Below, in pieces: positions 22,612 to 33,199 of a DNA stretch of 64,000 nucleotides. This stretch comes from Chamaelirium japonicum. Taxonomy: Eukaryota > Streptophyta > Magnoliopsida > Liliales > Melanthiaceae. The position numbers were made by a program, and so were the translations under genes. Positions within the stretch are counted from its first letter, which is position 1, and each line of letters starts with the position of its first letter. The stretch lies in contig CANTAL010000027.1 in the NCBI GenBank assembly GCA_947650365.1, positions 62,001-126,000 of the forward strand. The letters are read 5' to 3'. The notes beneath the pieces were generated by a model. It saw nothing but the letters and a program-made list of their open reading frames with translations, searched no databases and had not been told where the DNA came from.

Positions 22612-23639
22612 GTCGGATCAAATCCAACTGAAACGATTCAATTACCGTTAGGAATTCATTTCTTAAAAAATCTTACAGATTTTATTCTTTTAGTTTACCC
22701 ACAATTAAATATCGAGGGTACATCATCTGTATCATTCCTAACTGAACGTATAATTTTTGCTGCACGTAATGATGATGTGAATGCAATAAATGATGCAGCG
22801 TTGGAACTATTCCCTGGGGAAATAATTGTATATTATGCTGCAGATAAAGCTATCAAGGATGATCTTAGTTCGACGTCTAATGGTTATCCGACTAAATTTT
22901 TGAATTCACTTGATCCTTCCGGATTACCACCATTCAAGCTTAAATTAAAGGTAGGGTCCCCAATAATATTGCTCAGGAATCTTGCGCCTAAAGATGGACT
23001 TTGCAACGGGACAAGATTAATGGTTATCCGTTGTCGAACTCGGGTAATTGAAGCCCAAATTTTAACTGGAGATAAATCAGGTGATTTGGTATTTATTCCA
23101 AGGATATCTTTAATACCGTCATCATCAGAATTGCCATTTCTAATGTCACGGCGTCAATTTCCTATACGGCTTACATATGCAATGACAATCAATAAGGCTC
23201 AAGGCCAATCAGTCAAGTACGTCGGGATTGATTTGAGGATAATGGTTTTTAGCCACGGACAGTTATATGTAGCACTTTCAAGATGTACATCAACAAACAT
23301 AATTTCTATACTTCTTCGACCAGACGGCACAATTGAAACTACAAATATTGTTTATCCTGAAGTACTATTGTCTTGAAAAAGTTTTAAACCCAAAGATACT
23401 TATACGATACCATTACAGCTTCCATTACTGTCTCGCCGCGTCGGTAATGCATGTCAGTACCGTCGTTCACTCCAGCCGTCGTCTTCACGTCTGATATCTC
23501 TCTCCCCCTCTCTACCACTCCTTTCATCTCACTCCAAATATACTTATATAGCATTGTTATAGCTGCCATTATCACGTCGTGTCGATAACACGCGCCAATA
23601 TCGTCGCTTTCTCTAGCTATCCTCATCAGCACAGCCGCC

Positions 23640-24201
23640 TTCGCCGCCACTACCCTCACCAGTGCGGACGCTTCGACATGCGCCCTTTCAGCTGGTGTTT
23701 TCACGAGGATATGAGGTAATGTATACGCTCATTACCTTTATCAAATTATATGCATTAAATAAGACGACTTATAGTTGCAACATATCACCTTTGCAGGTGT
23801 GGGATAGGCATGTACCCGTCATTCCCATTGAAGAACGAGTCAATGGGTGGCCTAGGTGGCCCGTTCGTGGTAGAGTTCACCTATATGGGATGAGCCAAAA
23901 TGTTATTTGGCGATTAATGCCATATGCCCGTGATGTTTCAATGTTTTTAAGAATAACATGGATGGAGATGCTTCTTGAGGGTATATTTTCTCTATTAAAA
24001 ATGTTTATAAATTCAATATAATGTACTAAAAAAAATTAAAAATTATAAGATCATTTTCACAGAGAACCATATTGAGGGACGCCAGCGTTATGTTGTCGAG
24101 AGACAATTAATAAATGATGCGGCGATATGGAGGGCAGAACAAAGACGACGACTAATCATGGCAAGACGGAGGCAACAATATTATAGAATATACCCATATT
24201 G
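23640..24201 (+). CDS. unidentified three-exon open segment after the Helitron
   Basis: Three exons stay in phase: one ending FQLVFSRGYE at 23715 (donor GTAATG), 23797-23980 (acceptor TTTGCAG, opening VWDRHVPVIPIEERVNGWP, donor GTATAT), and 24063-24201 (acceptor TTTCACAG, ending in YYRIYPY and TGA). The last exon is rich in Arg and Glu (QRRRLIMARRRQQYY). I do not recognise the protein. Position right after RepHel, on the same strand, suggests either a second Helitron product or a host fragment captured by the Helitron. The 5' start is not defined. Confidence 0.45.
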
Positions 24202-24251
24202 ATGGTGAGCACATATGTTTCGCCTTTTTTTTTAGATATATGGTAGTCAAT

Positions 24252-24639
24252 CACTACAACAAAAATACCTTTACTTGACGCTTTGATTTTAGCCTTTCTT
24301 GACGGTTTTAAGTAAACTGTCAAGAAAGATGATTTTGTTGACGGTCCAAATATAAAGCTCAAGAAGGAACTAGATGAGTTGACGGTTTCATAATAAACCG
24401 TCAAGAAAGAAGTTTATTACTTGACGCTTATTAAAAAAGGTCAAGTAATCTTAATATTTCTTGACAGTATATATAAAACCCTCAAGAAAGGTTCATGGTT
24501 TCTTGACATTTTTAAATAAACTATCATCTAATTTTCAAAGTTAACTTGGAGATAACAAAATCGTCAATAAAGGTGTTATTACTTGACATTTATTACAGAA
24601 CCGTCGATAAAGCCTAACCGTCATTAAAAAAGGTTTTGG
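24252..24639 (+). mobile_element. CACTA transposon end with subterminal repeats
   Basis: It begins CACTACAACAAAAATA, the form of CACTA terminal repeats. Behind it come many copies of a TTGACGGTTT / AAACCGTCAAGAAAG motif in both orientations, typical of CACTA subterminal regions. The segment is cut by the hAT-like MITE at 24648. I found no matching TTGTAGTG end downstream, so the element is truncated or its other half has been lost. Confidence 0.75.
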
Positions 24640-24647
24640 GGTTTGGG

Positions 24648-25079
24648 TAGGGGTGTCAACGGGTCGGGTCGGGTCGGGTTCGTGTCGTGTCTAGTTTTGG
24701 GTCGTGTCCAAAACCCCTAGACCCGACCCGACCCGTTTAACTAATCATGTCTAGATCCTAAACCCATGCCCGACTTGTTTATAAACGGGTAGACTCGATA
24801 AGACCCGTTAGGCCCGTTTACCAAACTGGTCTATTCAGTTGACCCGATCCGACCCAATCCGACTCGACCCGACTTGACCCGATAGACCCGCTGGTACTAT
24901 ATAATACAATATCGGATTGCGGGTAGACCCGACCCGACACGACCCGTTGAATTTTAAACGGGTCTTACTGGGTCTACCGTGTCCAGACCCTAAACCTGGA
25001 CCTGACCTGTTTAACCCTGACCCAGACCTGCTAACTTCGTGTCGGGTCTGCCGTGTTGGGTCCAAAATTGCCAGCCCTA
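24648..25079. mobile_element. ACCCG-rich hAT-like MITE, copy B
   Basis: The ends are TAGGGGTGTCAACGGG and ATTGCCAGCCCTA. The 8-bp duplication is GGTTTGGG (24640-24647) and GGTTCGGG (25080-25087). The interior is close to copy A, including a TATAATACAATATCGGATTG-like segment. It is inserted in the CACTA fragment. Confidence 0.9.
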
Positions 25080-25299
25080 GGTTCGGGTCACCTTTTTTCT
25101 TGGGTGCTTATTCTAGCTCCTATATTCCTTGCTCCCATGTGTGGGATCAGGATTCAACGGTCTGTATCATTTTCAACTAGGTTGAGTACCGATGCAGCGG
25201 TACCGGTTGAAAATTAAAGTTTTCAATCTGCACCGCTTAAGTCCGATCCAACGCATGGAAACAAGGATTAGAAAGTTCATTTCACAACTACCACCCACC

Positions 25300-25765
25300 T
25301 AAGGGTGGTAATCCTTGACCCGACCCGCCAACCCGAACCCAACCCAACCCGAAGTTAGCGGGTTTGGGTTTGGCCTAAACAGGTTCAGGTCATAAACAGG
25401 TCGACCTGATTGACCCGTTTATTTAATGGGTCGGGTTTGGGTTTGTACTTATAGCCCGATTGACCCGTTTACCAAATGGGTCGTGCCAACCCGACCCGAC
25501 CGACCCGAGCCAACCCGACCCAATCCGACTTGTATTGACCCAACCCGGCAAGTTTATATGGGTTTTGTTGACCCAACCTGAGCCAACCCAACCCGACCCG
25601 ACGTGTTTACTGGGTCGGGTCGGGTCAACCCGTTTATTAGGCGGGTCGGGTTTGGGTTTAAGTTTTTGACCCGTTTATTAAACTGGTTGGGTTCGGATTG
25701 GGTGGTTTGCCCTTATACCTATGTCTCAACCCGACCCGACCCGACCCGACCCATTGCCACCCCTA
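25300..25765. mobile_element. ACCCG-rich hAT-like MITE, copy C
   Basis: The ends are TAAGGGTGGTAAT and ATTGCCACCCCTA. The perfect 8-bp duplication CACCCACC lies at 25292-25299 and 25766-25773. The interior is almost wholly ACCCGA/GGGTCG repeats. Confidence 0.9.
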
Positions 25766-26049
25766 CACCCACCCAGCTGCCACATCTCCCCCACCATAGC
25801 TTGATCAATTAGTTATAACCGATTAGCAGATAGAGCTGTGCCCCCCTCGATCCGCACCAAAACCTTTTAATTACAACCCACCACTACCTCTTAACCGGCC
25901 ATCAGATTTGAGAGACCTGATCATCAGATCGACCCGCCCTTATCCCCAATCCCTCCTCCCTCTCAATCGATCTCTATCCCTTTAACCCCCGATCCCTCCT
26001 CAATCCCGAAATCCCCTCACCGTTCCCCTCTCTATCTCCCTGTCTCCTC

Positions 26050-26415
26050 TATCCCTTCAACAGCCGGCCCCCATACATTTTAAAAGAAACCCTAGCTAAC
26101 CCGATCCCCATGCCACCATTTATTCACCCTCCCTCTCCCTCTCCCTCTCGATCTCACATCTCTCTCTTTTATTCTCTTTGGTGGACCGAGGGCAGCTCGC
26201 CAGAGCTCGAGAGGAGTCGCCAGTGCTGGAATTGGGGGAGGAGGAGCTGCCGTTCGCGAGGAGAAACTCGACCAGGTGAGTTACATTTTTTATTGTCTAA
26301 CTCTTTCTTATTTGTTCACAGGTTGGAGTTTGTCTTATTTGTAGGGACCTGGTTCGGGATGAAACTGAAGACGGTGGATTATTATGTGATGAATGTAAAT
26401 ATGTCATAATACAGT
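26050..26415 (+). other. possible 5' exons of an unidentified gene
   Basis: AAACCCTAG and a CT-rich leader precede an exon that ends at a strong donor, ACCAG|GTGAGT (26275/26276). A second exon could start after TTGTTCACAG (26321) and encode VGVCLICRDLVRDETEDGG then LLCDECKYVI before a stop, with a C-x2-C...C-x2-C pattern. The ATG at 26110 is out of frame with that reading. It may be a fragment of a host gene with a small zinc-binding module; I do not recognise it. Confidence 0.3.
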
Positions 26416-26848
26416 AATTTACATTATGTAATTAGTTCTAGACTTTCTATCTTCTTATTAGACATGTTTGGTTTGAATTTTATGCGATTTTGTGGGGTTT
26501 ATTTCAGAATGGCAAGCATGTTTACCGAATCATTATTTTTGTGGGGTGTTATAGGCATGCACCTTTATATTATCTTTTCTGGTGACGTAACTCTAGCAAG
26601 TTGAAAAGGAGATGTAAATATGCCTCAGTCATAGTAAACTTCAGTTTTTAAATGAAGTGTTTTTCTGATTCTGGACTGGAGAATTTTGTTAGTGAATTAC
26701 ATAGCCAAATGTCGTGCATAACCATTTGATGATGCTCAAATTAACTTTGGAGGTTGCTTTGGATCGAAATGAATACATTGAATAGGGGCAAAGGATCATG
26801 AGACTAAATCCCAGTAGTGTTAGGGGTATATTCATTGAAATATGGAAT

Positions 26849-27165
26849 GAAGCATTTATGTAGCACGATGAACAAGAATGCAAGTCAACATAAGACCTGG
26901 GCCTGTTTAGTATGAAGACTCGATTTGGACCTATTGGATATGATATAAAATTTTAACTGTTTATTTCATTGTTCATTGGCCGCATTCTTTGTTGGATCTA
27001 TTATAATGAAGCATTTATGTAGCATGATGTCCAAGAATGCAGGTCAACATAAGACCTGGGCATGTTTAGTATGAAGACTCGATTTGGACCTATTGGATTT
27101 GATATAAACTTTTAACTGTTTATTTCATTGTTTTTTGTCCGCATTCTTTGTTGGACGAGTGAATA
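26849..27165 (+). repeat. 158-bp tandem duplication
   Basis: Two copies (about 26849-27006 and 27008-27165) share GAAGCATTTATGTAGCA, AAGACCTGGGC and GAAGACTCGATTTGGACC. They differ at a few sites. No gene is seen within or around it (26420-27340). Confidence 0.9.
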
Positions 27166-27399
27166 AGCCTCATGTCTGCTATGAAACGTGTACTGTTGAA
27201 GCCTTGATGATGCTCAAGTTCCTTTAATGTGATGATTAGATCAATTGAAAATGTGTTGTTGTCAAGTTTGAAAAATCGAAACATATCGCAAAATATTTCC
27301 TTTTTCTCATTTACCTCAATATCGGTCGGTTTGAAGGCTGCAGACAAATCGCGATATATTGCGAAGTATAGACTGAAATATTCTTAAGGTCAATATTCG

Positions 27400-28155
27400 T
27401 GATATATCGAGACACAATGGGCTAACCACACATGTGGCGACACAAAATGGCACGATGAAAGCCACGGAGCATGAGCCGTCCATGTCGACATAGAAAGCGA
27501 CGGAGCATGAGCCGTCCATGTCGGCATCCAAGGGCTCGAAGCGGGAGCTTGCCATTCCGCCGCCTCTCCTAAGGCTTCCATGCCAACATAGAAGGGTACG
27601 GAGTGTGAACCATCCATGATGGCATCCAAGGGCTCGAAGTCGGAGCTTTCCATCCCGACACGGAAAGTCACATGTTTCTGTTGTTGACTGGAACCAATGG
27701 CTGAAGAAGACTTTCATACTGGAGACCCTTTCAAAGCAATGCGACAAAGATTCTCTTTATAGAGAATATCAATCAAATCTTCAGGCTGAAGAAGAAAAGC
27801 TTAAGGTGCTTCAGATTGAGATGGAAGCCAAGGCCACAGATTCTTCCAGACTCAGTAGCCAAGTAAATGCCAAGAAAATTTCTCAAAGCTTCAAACAGAA
27901 GAGCAGGGACTTAAGGAGAGAATACAAGAGCTGGAAATGCAACTGAAAAATCTTCAAGAGCAGATCTCAACACTGAAGCAGGAACTGGGGAAGGTCAAGG
28001 TAGAAAGAGACCAAGCGGAGAGGGAAAAGGATGAATGTGAAAGTCAGGCTAAGGCATGTTCAGCCAAGGTGCAAGAATTGCAGGATGAACTGGCCATTGA
28101 CAAACTTTTCAAAAAGAAGCTGGAGATTGAAGAAGGGGAAAACATTATCCCTTGA
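27400..28155 (+). pseudogene. degraded coiled-coil gene fragment
   Basis: The last 72 codons (27937-28155) encode a continuous heptad-like helix rich in Glu, Lys and Gln (QEQISTLKQELGKVKVERDQ). The same helix can be read upstream in another frame (SNLQAEEEKLKVLQIEMEA, near 27769-27825), so a frameshift lies near 27865. Further upstream are repeated segments with ATEHEPSM and ASKGSK, one of them a short duplication. Poly(A)-type sequence follows at about 28200. I cannot name the parent gene. Confidence 0.45.
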
Positions 28156-28610
28156 TGTAATATGATTTGTACTTACTTTTTCTTTGATGTAATTGAAATT
28201 TGATCTTTAATGAAAACCCATTTTCCTTTTCATCTTTTTGCCTCAATAACATGTGTTGTCTCTGTTGTGTGCTATATCATACTATGTGTAGCCCTCCTCT
28301 AAAAGTCGCTTTAGAGATATATGTAAGATTGTGATTGGAATAAAGATATATTGATGGTTTTGTGTTATGATATCATTATTTACTCCCCCCTTATATGAAT
28401 CATCTCTTGAACTTTTATGCAAAAGAATACAGTCATGAACAAACACATGAATGGATTTTTTTTTTCTTTCCTTTTGTGTTGCTGTGGTGGCACATCGAAG
28501 AGGATGAATTGAGAAAATAGAATTTTATGTTTGTCTATTTCAACTCGAAGGTCCAACAACAAAAAAACAAGTATTTGGTCTAAGGAGGTGAAGTGGTCAA
28601 AAATTTGGGT

Positions 28611-28616
<6 letters not shown>

Positions 28617-28652
<36 letters not shown>
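28617..28652. repeat. (CT)n microsatellite
   Basis: An uninterrupted run of CT. Confidence 0.95.
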
Positions 28653-28657
<5 letters not shown>

Positions 28658-28890
28658 ATATAAAGAGAGCAGTATTCAAATTATTATCTGATCTAGCCAA
28701 TTATGGAGCTGTAGCAAGAAAAATTGTGCTCCAACTGCGATGAAAATGTTTGCACCAAGCTATCATGGCAAGGCCAACTTAAAAGTTTTCGAAGGGTTTG
28801 AATCATTTGATCTAGACTATAACCCTCGAAGCCAAAGTATGATTTCAGCAAGTATGGGTAGGTTTTGTATTATTGTGTGAATAGGTTTGT

Positions 28891-29000
28891 GATCACCGAA
28901 TGGGGGGTGTCCTTACCGAATTGCTCGCAATGGAAAAATATGGACGCCCTCGCATTGAATATGAGCGCCTTCACCGAATGGGGGGTGTCCTTACCGAATT
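28891..29000 (+). repeat. short direct repeat
   Basis: CACCGAATGGGGGGTGTCCT followed by TACCGAATT occurs twice, about 77 bp apart. An AAATATTG-rich run (about 29005-29140) follows. Confidence 0.8.
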
Positions 29001-29177
29001 TGAATATTGTTGACCCCCTCAAAATATTGCTATCTCCTTTAAATATTGTTCTCTTCCAAAAAATATTATCGCCACTCTCAAAATATATTTTTGCCACCTT
29101 CAAAATATTGTCACCTGCCTCAAAATATTGTCCTCGCCCTCAAAATCTTTCGCGTGCCGACATGCACAGGCATTACT

Positions 29178-29178
29178 A

Positions 29179-29244
<66 letters not shown>

Positions 29245-29245
29245 G
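29178..29245. repeat. (AT)n(AG)n microsatellite
   Basis: A TA run passes directly into an AG run. Confidence 0.95.
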
Positions 29246-29299
29246 AATGTTGAAGTGACCTGTGAGCTGCTTTTTTAGAAAGTGAGCTACGGGTATTTT

Positions 29300-29582
29300 T
29301 ACCCTCCTAAAAGTTTTGAAATTTGATAAAATTTGGTGAGGGTGTTGTCTAGGGTAAGATGACCATCTTCACCAATTTTCATCAAATTCCAAAACTTCTA
29401 GGGTCATCAAATGGTAGAAGCAAAATCTATCGTCTGCAATCACCGTTAAATATGCAGATTTTGCTTCTACCATTTGATGACCCTAGAACTTTTTGGAATT
29501 TGATGAAAATTGGTGAGGATGGTCATCTTATTCTAGACAACATCCTCACCAAATTTCATCAAATTCCAAAACTTCTAGGGGG
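29300..29582. mobile_element. fold-back MITE, copy 1
   Basis: Two arms of about 129 bp (29300-29428 and 29454-29582) are inverted copies around a loop of about 25 bases. Matching blocks include TTTTCATCAAATTCCAAAAC and GTCATCAAATGGTAGAAGC with their complements. No transposase is present. A related, rearranged copy lies at 49569-49848. Confidence 0.85.
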
Positions 29583-29629
29583 TCAAATCAATCGCAACTC
29601 ATTTTCTCCCCCGGCAGCTCAACCAATCA

Positions 29630-29781
<152 letters not shown>

Positions 29782-29954
29782 CTCACTTTAGATTTAACGC
29801 TTCTTCGAACAATTGCGATGTCGTCTGTACCAAGTGACGTGCATCAAGCTCAACCGGGCATTGCCCGGGGTTCTTACTAGTTTATGAACTAGTGCAAAGA
29901 CCCCCTGGACCTTACCCAGAACAAGGAGCACCTCCCCTCCCCCCCTTAAAAAAA

Positions 29955-29955
29955 A

Positions 29956-30000
<45 letters not shown>
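29955..30000. repeat. (GA)n microsatellite
   Basis: It follows a C-rich/A-rich transition (CCCCCCCTTAAAAAAAAA). Confidence 0.95.
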
Positions 30001-30001
<1 letters not shown>

Positions 30002-30109
30002 CCATCCAGTAGGAAAAGAGAACAAGAGATTCCAGAGAGAAAGAGCAAGAAAGGATTTATCTCAACAGCCGGGGGTGCTAGGTGCAGACCACCGACTTAT
30101 ATTATAGTA

Positions 30110-30816
30110 TAAATGCTTTAAATCATATTGCATATAGGATCCGTTGGGCTCGTTGTAGGAGGTCGATTGACCCCGCTTTTGATGCGATGATACGAGTCTA
30201 CTAGGTGCATGCAGGAATTCATGAGAAACTAGTAGCATTGTGCTTTATACCCAGAACAATGGATACTATAACGTGTATGCAAACTTTGGTTAAAGACAAG
30301 ATACTTACTAAGATGGATCTTAAGCAAAAAAACAACCCGGCTATCCAAGAAGTCGCTTGTCCACTTTGCAATGGGGTTGGAGATGATGCTAACCATCTAC
30401 TTCTTCAATGAAACATTTCTAGGGACATATGGAACTACTTCAAGAGAAAGTTCCATCTCCCATTACCCCTCCAACCTTATGTCGTTATGGTCCTCGTGGA
30501 GAAAAAGGCTAATTCCAACAGAGATGAGGAAGATGTGCGACATCCTTTCAATTACTATTTGTTGGAATATTTGGTTTGAAAGGAACAAAAAAGTGTTTAA
30601 GAAGAAATTCAGCTTCACCTCAGAAAATTGTACGACGCACGGTGGAGACCATTGAGTTGTGGGTGACGACGATCTCAAGCCATCTTTAAGAATCTTTAGA
30701 TAATTTATTGTAATCATTTTCTTTTATTGGTCGCTCTTATAAGCTCTATTTTTACTCAATAAACAGATAATGGTCCATGCCAAACCCCCCTCCGATAAGA
30801 GTGATTTTTCAAAAAA
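30110..30816 (+). pseudogene. LINE ORF2 3' fragment (zf-RVT)
   Basis: The zf-RVT zinc-binding region reads LVKDKILTKMDLK then VACPLCNGVGDDANHLLL, followed, after a stop, by RDIWNYFKRKF and the SITICWNIWFERNKKVFKK segment typical of plant LINE ends. Stops and frame changes interrupt it. The 3' part ends near CAAAAAACATAAG. It is a 5'-truncated, inactive copy. Confidence 0.8.
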
Positions 30817-30829
30817 CATAAGCTTTGGT

Positions 30830-32330
30830 TAATGTGGAAAATAACTGTTATATGCAAATATTGATTTTAATATTGAATAATGATCCCAACCCTTATTGGA
30901 GGATTTCGATTGAGAAAGCGAAAGTTTTCGAATAACCTGTGGAAATGCGCTTGGATCGAGTTGTTGTTGAGCAATGAGGCCAAATGTTTTGGCATGAAAT
31001 GACTATGACATAAGAGATCTTGGGAGATGCTGAAATATGAAAACATATAATTTATTATTGTAATATCATAATAAGTTTAGGTCGCATGAAAAGAAATAAA
31101 AAAGAAAAACATGATGAGCAACTTTTAAGATGTAGCAATCCTATATACACGAGGAATATTATGAGCTACCGAATAGTGTACATCCGAAATTGCAAAAGTA
31201 CCTTTTAGATCATGGGCATGGTTTATCATATAGTTAAGTGTGGTTTAGCATTATTAGCCCCTTGCAGGGATTTGGTTTAGTAGTTTAGTCTTGGGGTAGT
31301 AATAGACTCTAAAGAAAGCAGGATGTGTGTTACAGCTCCGCCATGAGTGATAAAAAATATTATTCGGAGTATATTTGCACGATAGGATCATGTGCATAGA
31401 TATAGCTAGCTCTTGGAATGAAATAAAAGTCCAATAGTAATGCCCATCAAGGACAGGATGAGCAAAAGAAATTCATGGTTTACATTAGGATAGAAAAACA
31501 AAGAAATTTACCTTATTGCTTAGACTGAAAATCTCTTTCTTGATAAATCTTGCATCGTTAGACTATATATATAATTGCTTAGATTTATCTTGTCATAATT
31601 ATTTACATACAACCTTTATGATATGTATGATTTTTTATATATAGTCACTAGGAAACTAGTCTAATATATAGAACACCTAGAAACTCCAATTTACATTTCG
31701 AATCAGATTACATGTGCAAATTGATCCCTCAGGTTAATTGATGTCGATTTGGGATGAATATTCTAAATATATTCATCGTTTACCATCACCAACCATTACT
31801 AGATAGATTTTGACATTGGTCTTCCTTTTACCCGAGATCTCAAATGATCATTTGACCCTCAATATATTTAATTCAACCTTGCATGTTTTTTAATTTACCC
31901 TAATTTAGGATTTTTTTTAATGATTCTCCAGCCTAAATTTTCCTTCGGATTAACTAAGGGTAAAATCATCCTAATAAATTATCGTATGAAAGTACTAGTC
32001 AAACCACAAACATACCTAGAATTTTGCTCCCAAATAGATGCTAGTTAACCTGGGGGCTCAATTTGAACAAGTAATCTAGTTTTCAGGTGTCAATCTATAA
32101 ATATAAATTTGTCAAGGATTAATATTCAATTAGTCAAGTTTCAATGGGGCTGTAAGTAAAAAAACCTAATATGTAAGCTTGTATAGATTTTTATTATAAT
32201 CAAGATACCTTAATATACAGCTTCTTACGTATAATTTTAAAACTGCTAGCGTATAATAATTCACTACTTTATTTGTAGTTCTTACTTGTTTACCACTTGC
32301 AACTTATTAATCCTGGTGCTAGTTATCGCA
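30830..32330. other. 1.5-kb gene-free AT-rich stretch
   Basis: I see no open frame of note, RNA gene or recognisable transposon end here. Confidence 0.5.
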
Positions 32331-32416
32331 CATGTTACTTCCCTTAGAGGATTTTATTAGTGTTATTATTATTATTATATCACTCTCGAGTCTCAACCCT
32401 TCTACGTACCACTGAA

Positions 32417-32765
32417 GGCTCGTTTGGTTCCCTGTTTTCTCAAGGATTTCGGCAGCTTGGCTTCCTAAAGCCCTGCTTTTGTTCATCTTTCGAGCATTTA
32501 GTACCCCGTTTTCACCCCGGGCTTCGAAGCCGCCGGAATTTGAGTCCCCCCTCTGTACGGGATTTCGACCCCTGCCTGGGAGGTGGGGGCGTCCCAAGTC
32601 GGGGGGGCTTTGATCACTGTTTCTTCCATTACCCTCTCTGCCCTCTTGCTGTTGTGGAAACAATTCGCGAGGATGGGTAATCAAAGGGGATAAATTTGGT
32701 ATTGTATCCAACCCCCCTTTAAAAACCCCAACCAAACACCACCCAGGGCTTGGGATCCCAAGCCC
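32417..32765. mobile_element. possible MITE with TTTGGTT/AACCAAA ends, and a 20-bp palindrome
   Basis: GGCTCGTTTGGTTCCC (32418) and CCAACCAAACACCACCC (32727) are roughly inverted, as in many Tourist-like MITEs, but the target duplication is unclear. The perfect palindrome GGGCTTGGGATCCCAAGCCC lies at 32746-32765. Open frames on both strands here have no recognisable domain. Confidence 0.35.
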
Positions 32766-32814
32766 CCACTCCAAACCCTCTCTTCAAATTAAAACTCCAA
32801 CCAATTAAACATGC

Positions 32815-33180
32815 ATGGGATGTTATTCCCCCCTCCCCTTGGGTGTTGCGAGCCCAGCCCATCGATCAAAAGCCAATCCACTAGAAACTCTGACGGTTTT
32901 GAAACAATCGCACGATCACACGAAGCCAACCAATACTGCTTTTGCTCATAAATTCGTCCCTTCAAATCTCCATACACTGATGCCGCCGTCTTCCTTCAGA
33001 TACGCTACCACCCTCTCTTGGCTCATCGTCGAAGACCTTCTATTCCACAACAAGCTTCAGTCTCCAGTTGTCTTGCTAGCCTATACCATTGCTTGCAAGC
33101 GTCTAGATCCTTTATCGATTGTCAATCTAACTAATTCCATTGCCACCTCTGATCATCAAAGATCATTTTCCTAGCACAAT
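32815..33180 (+). other. open stretch of unknown nature
   Basis: A 119-residue frame is open on the plus strand but shows no motif I recognise, and flanking transposon fragments are close. I would not treat it as a gene without outside support. Confidence 0.2.
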
Positions 33181-33199
33181 TATTGTCAAGCACCAATTG

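Larger units (their letters stand above)
17381..23376 (+). pseudogene. Helitron Rep-helicase (RepHel), nearly intact, three in-frame stops
   Basis: RepHel nicks and unwinds DNA for rolling-circle transposition. Exons by splice sites and phase: 17381-17480, 17558-17661 (both less certain), 18309-18934, 19041-22527 and 22612-23376. The zinc-binding section reads CTFCSALHWKDE then MCCLEGK. The Rep part keeps FLTVTANPNWPEI, the HUH motif (HGLPHMHALIFL, near 20557-20592) and the two-tyrosine motif (KYIHKYIYKG, 20971-21000). The PIF1-like helicase keeps GAAGTGKT (about 22003), [16 protein letters not shown] and the C-terminal LYVALSRC. Stops interrupt it at 18597-18599 (TAG), 19561-19563 (TAG, in PIYS-stop-LYIYDP) and 21442-21444 (TAA, in VVKGP-stop-SFE). 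No frameshift was seen from 19041 to the end. Confidence 0.93.

Noticed and set aside
21466-23376. separate host PIF1 helicase gene
   Set aside because: It continues in the same frame from the Rep domain across one TAA, with the standard Helitron linker sequence around it.
32319-32774. 151-codon minus-strand gene
   Set aside because: No domain was seen, it overlaps a possible MITE and a palindrome, and the opposite strand is also open.
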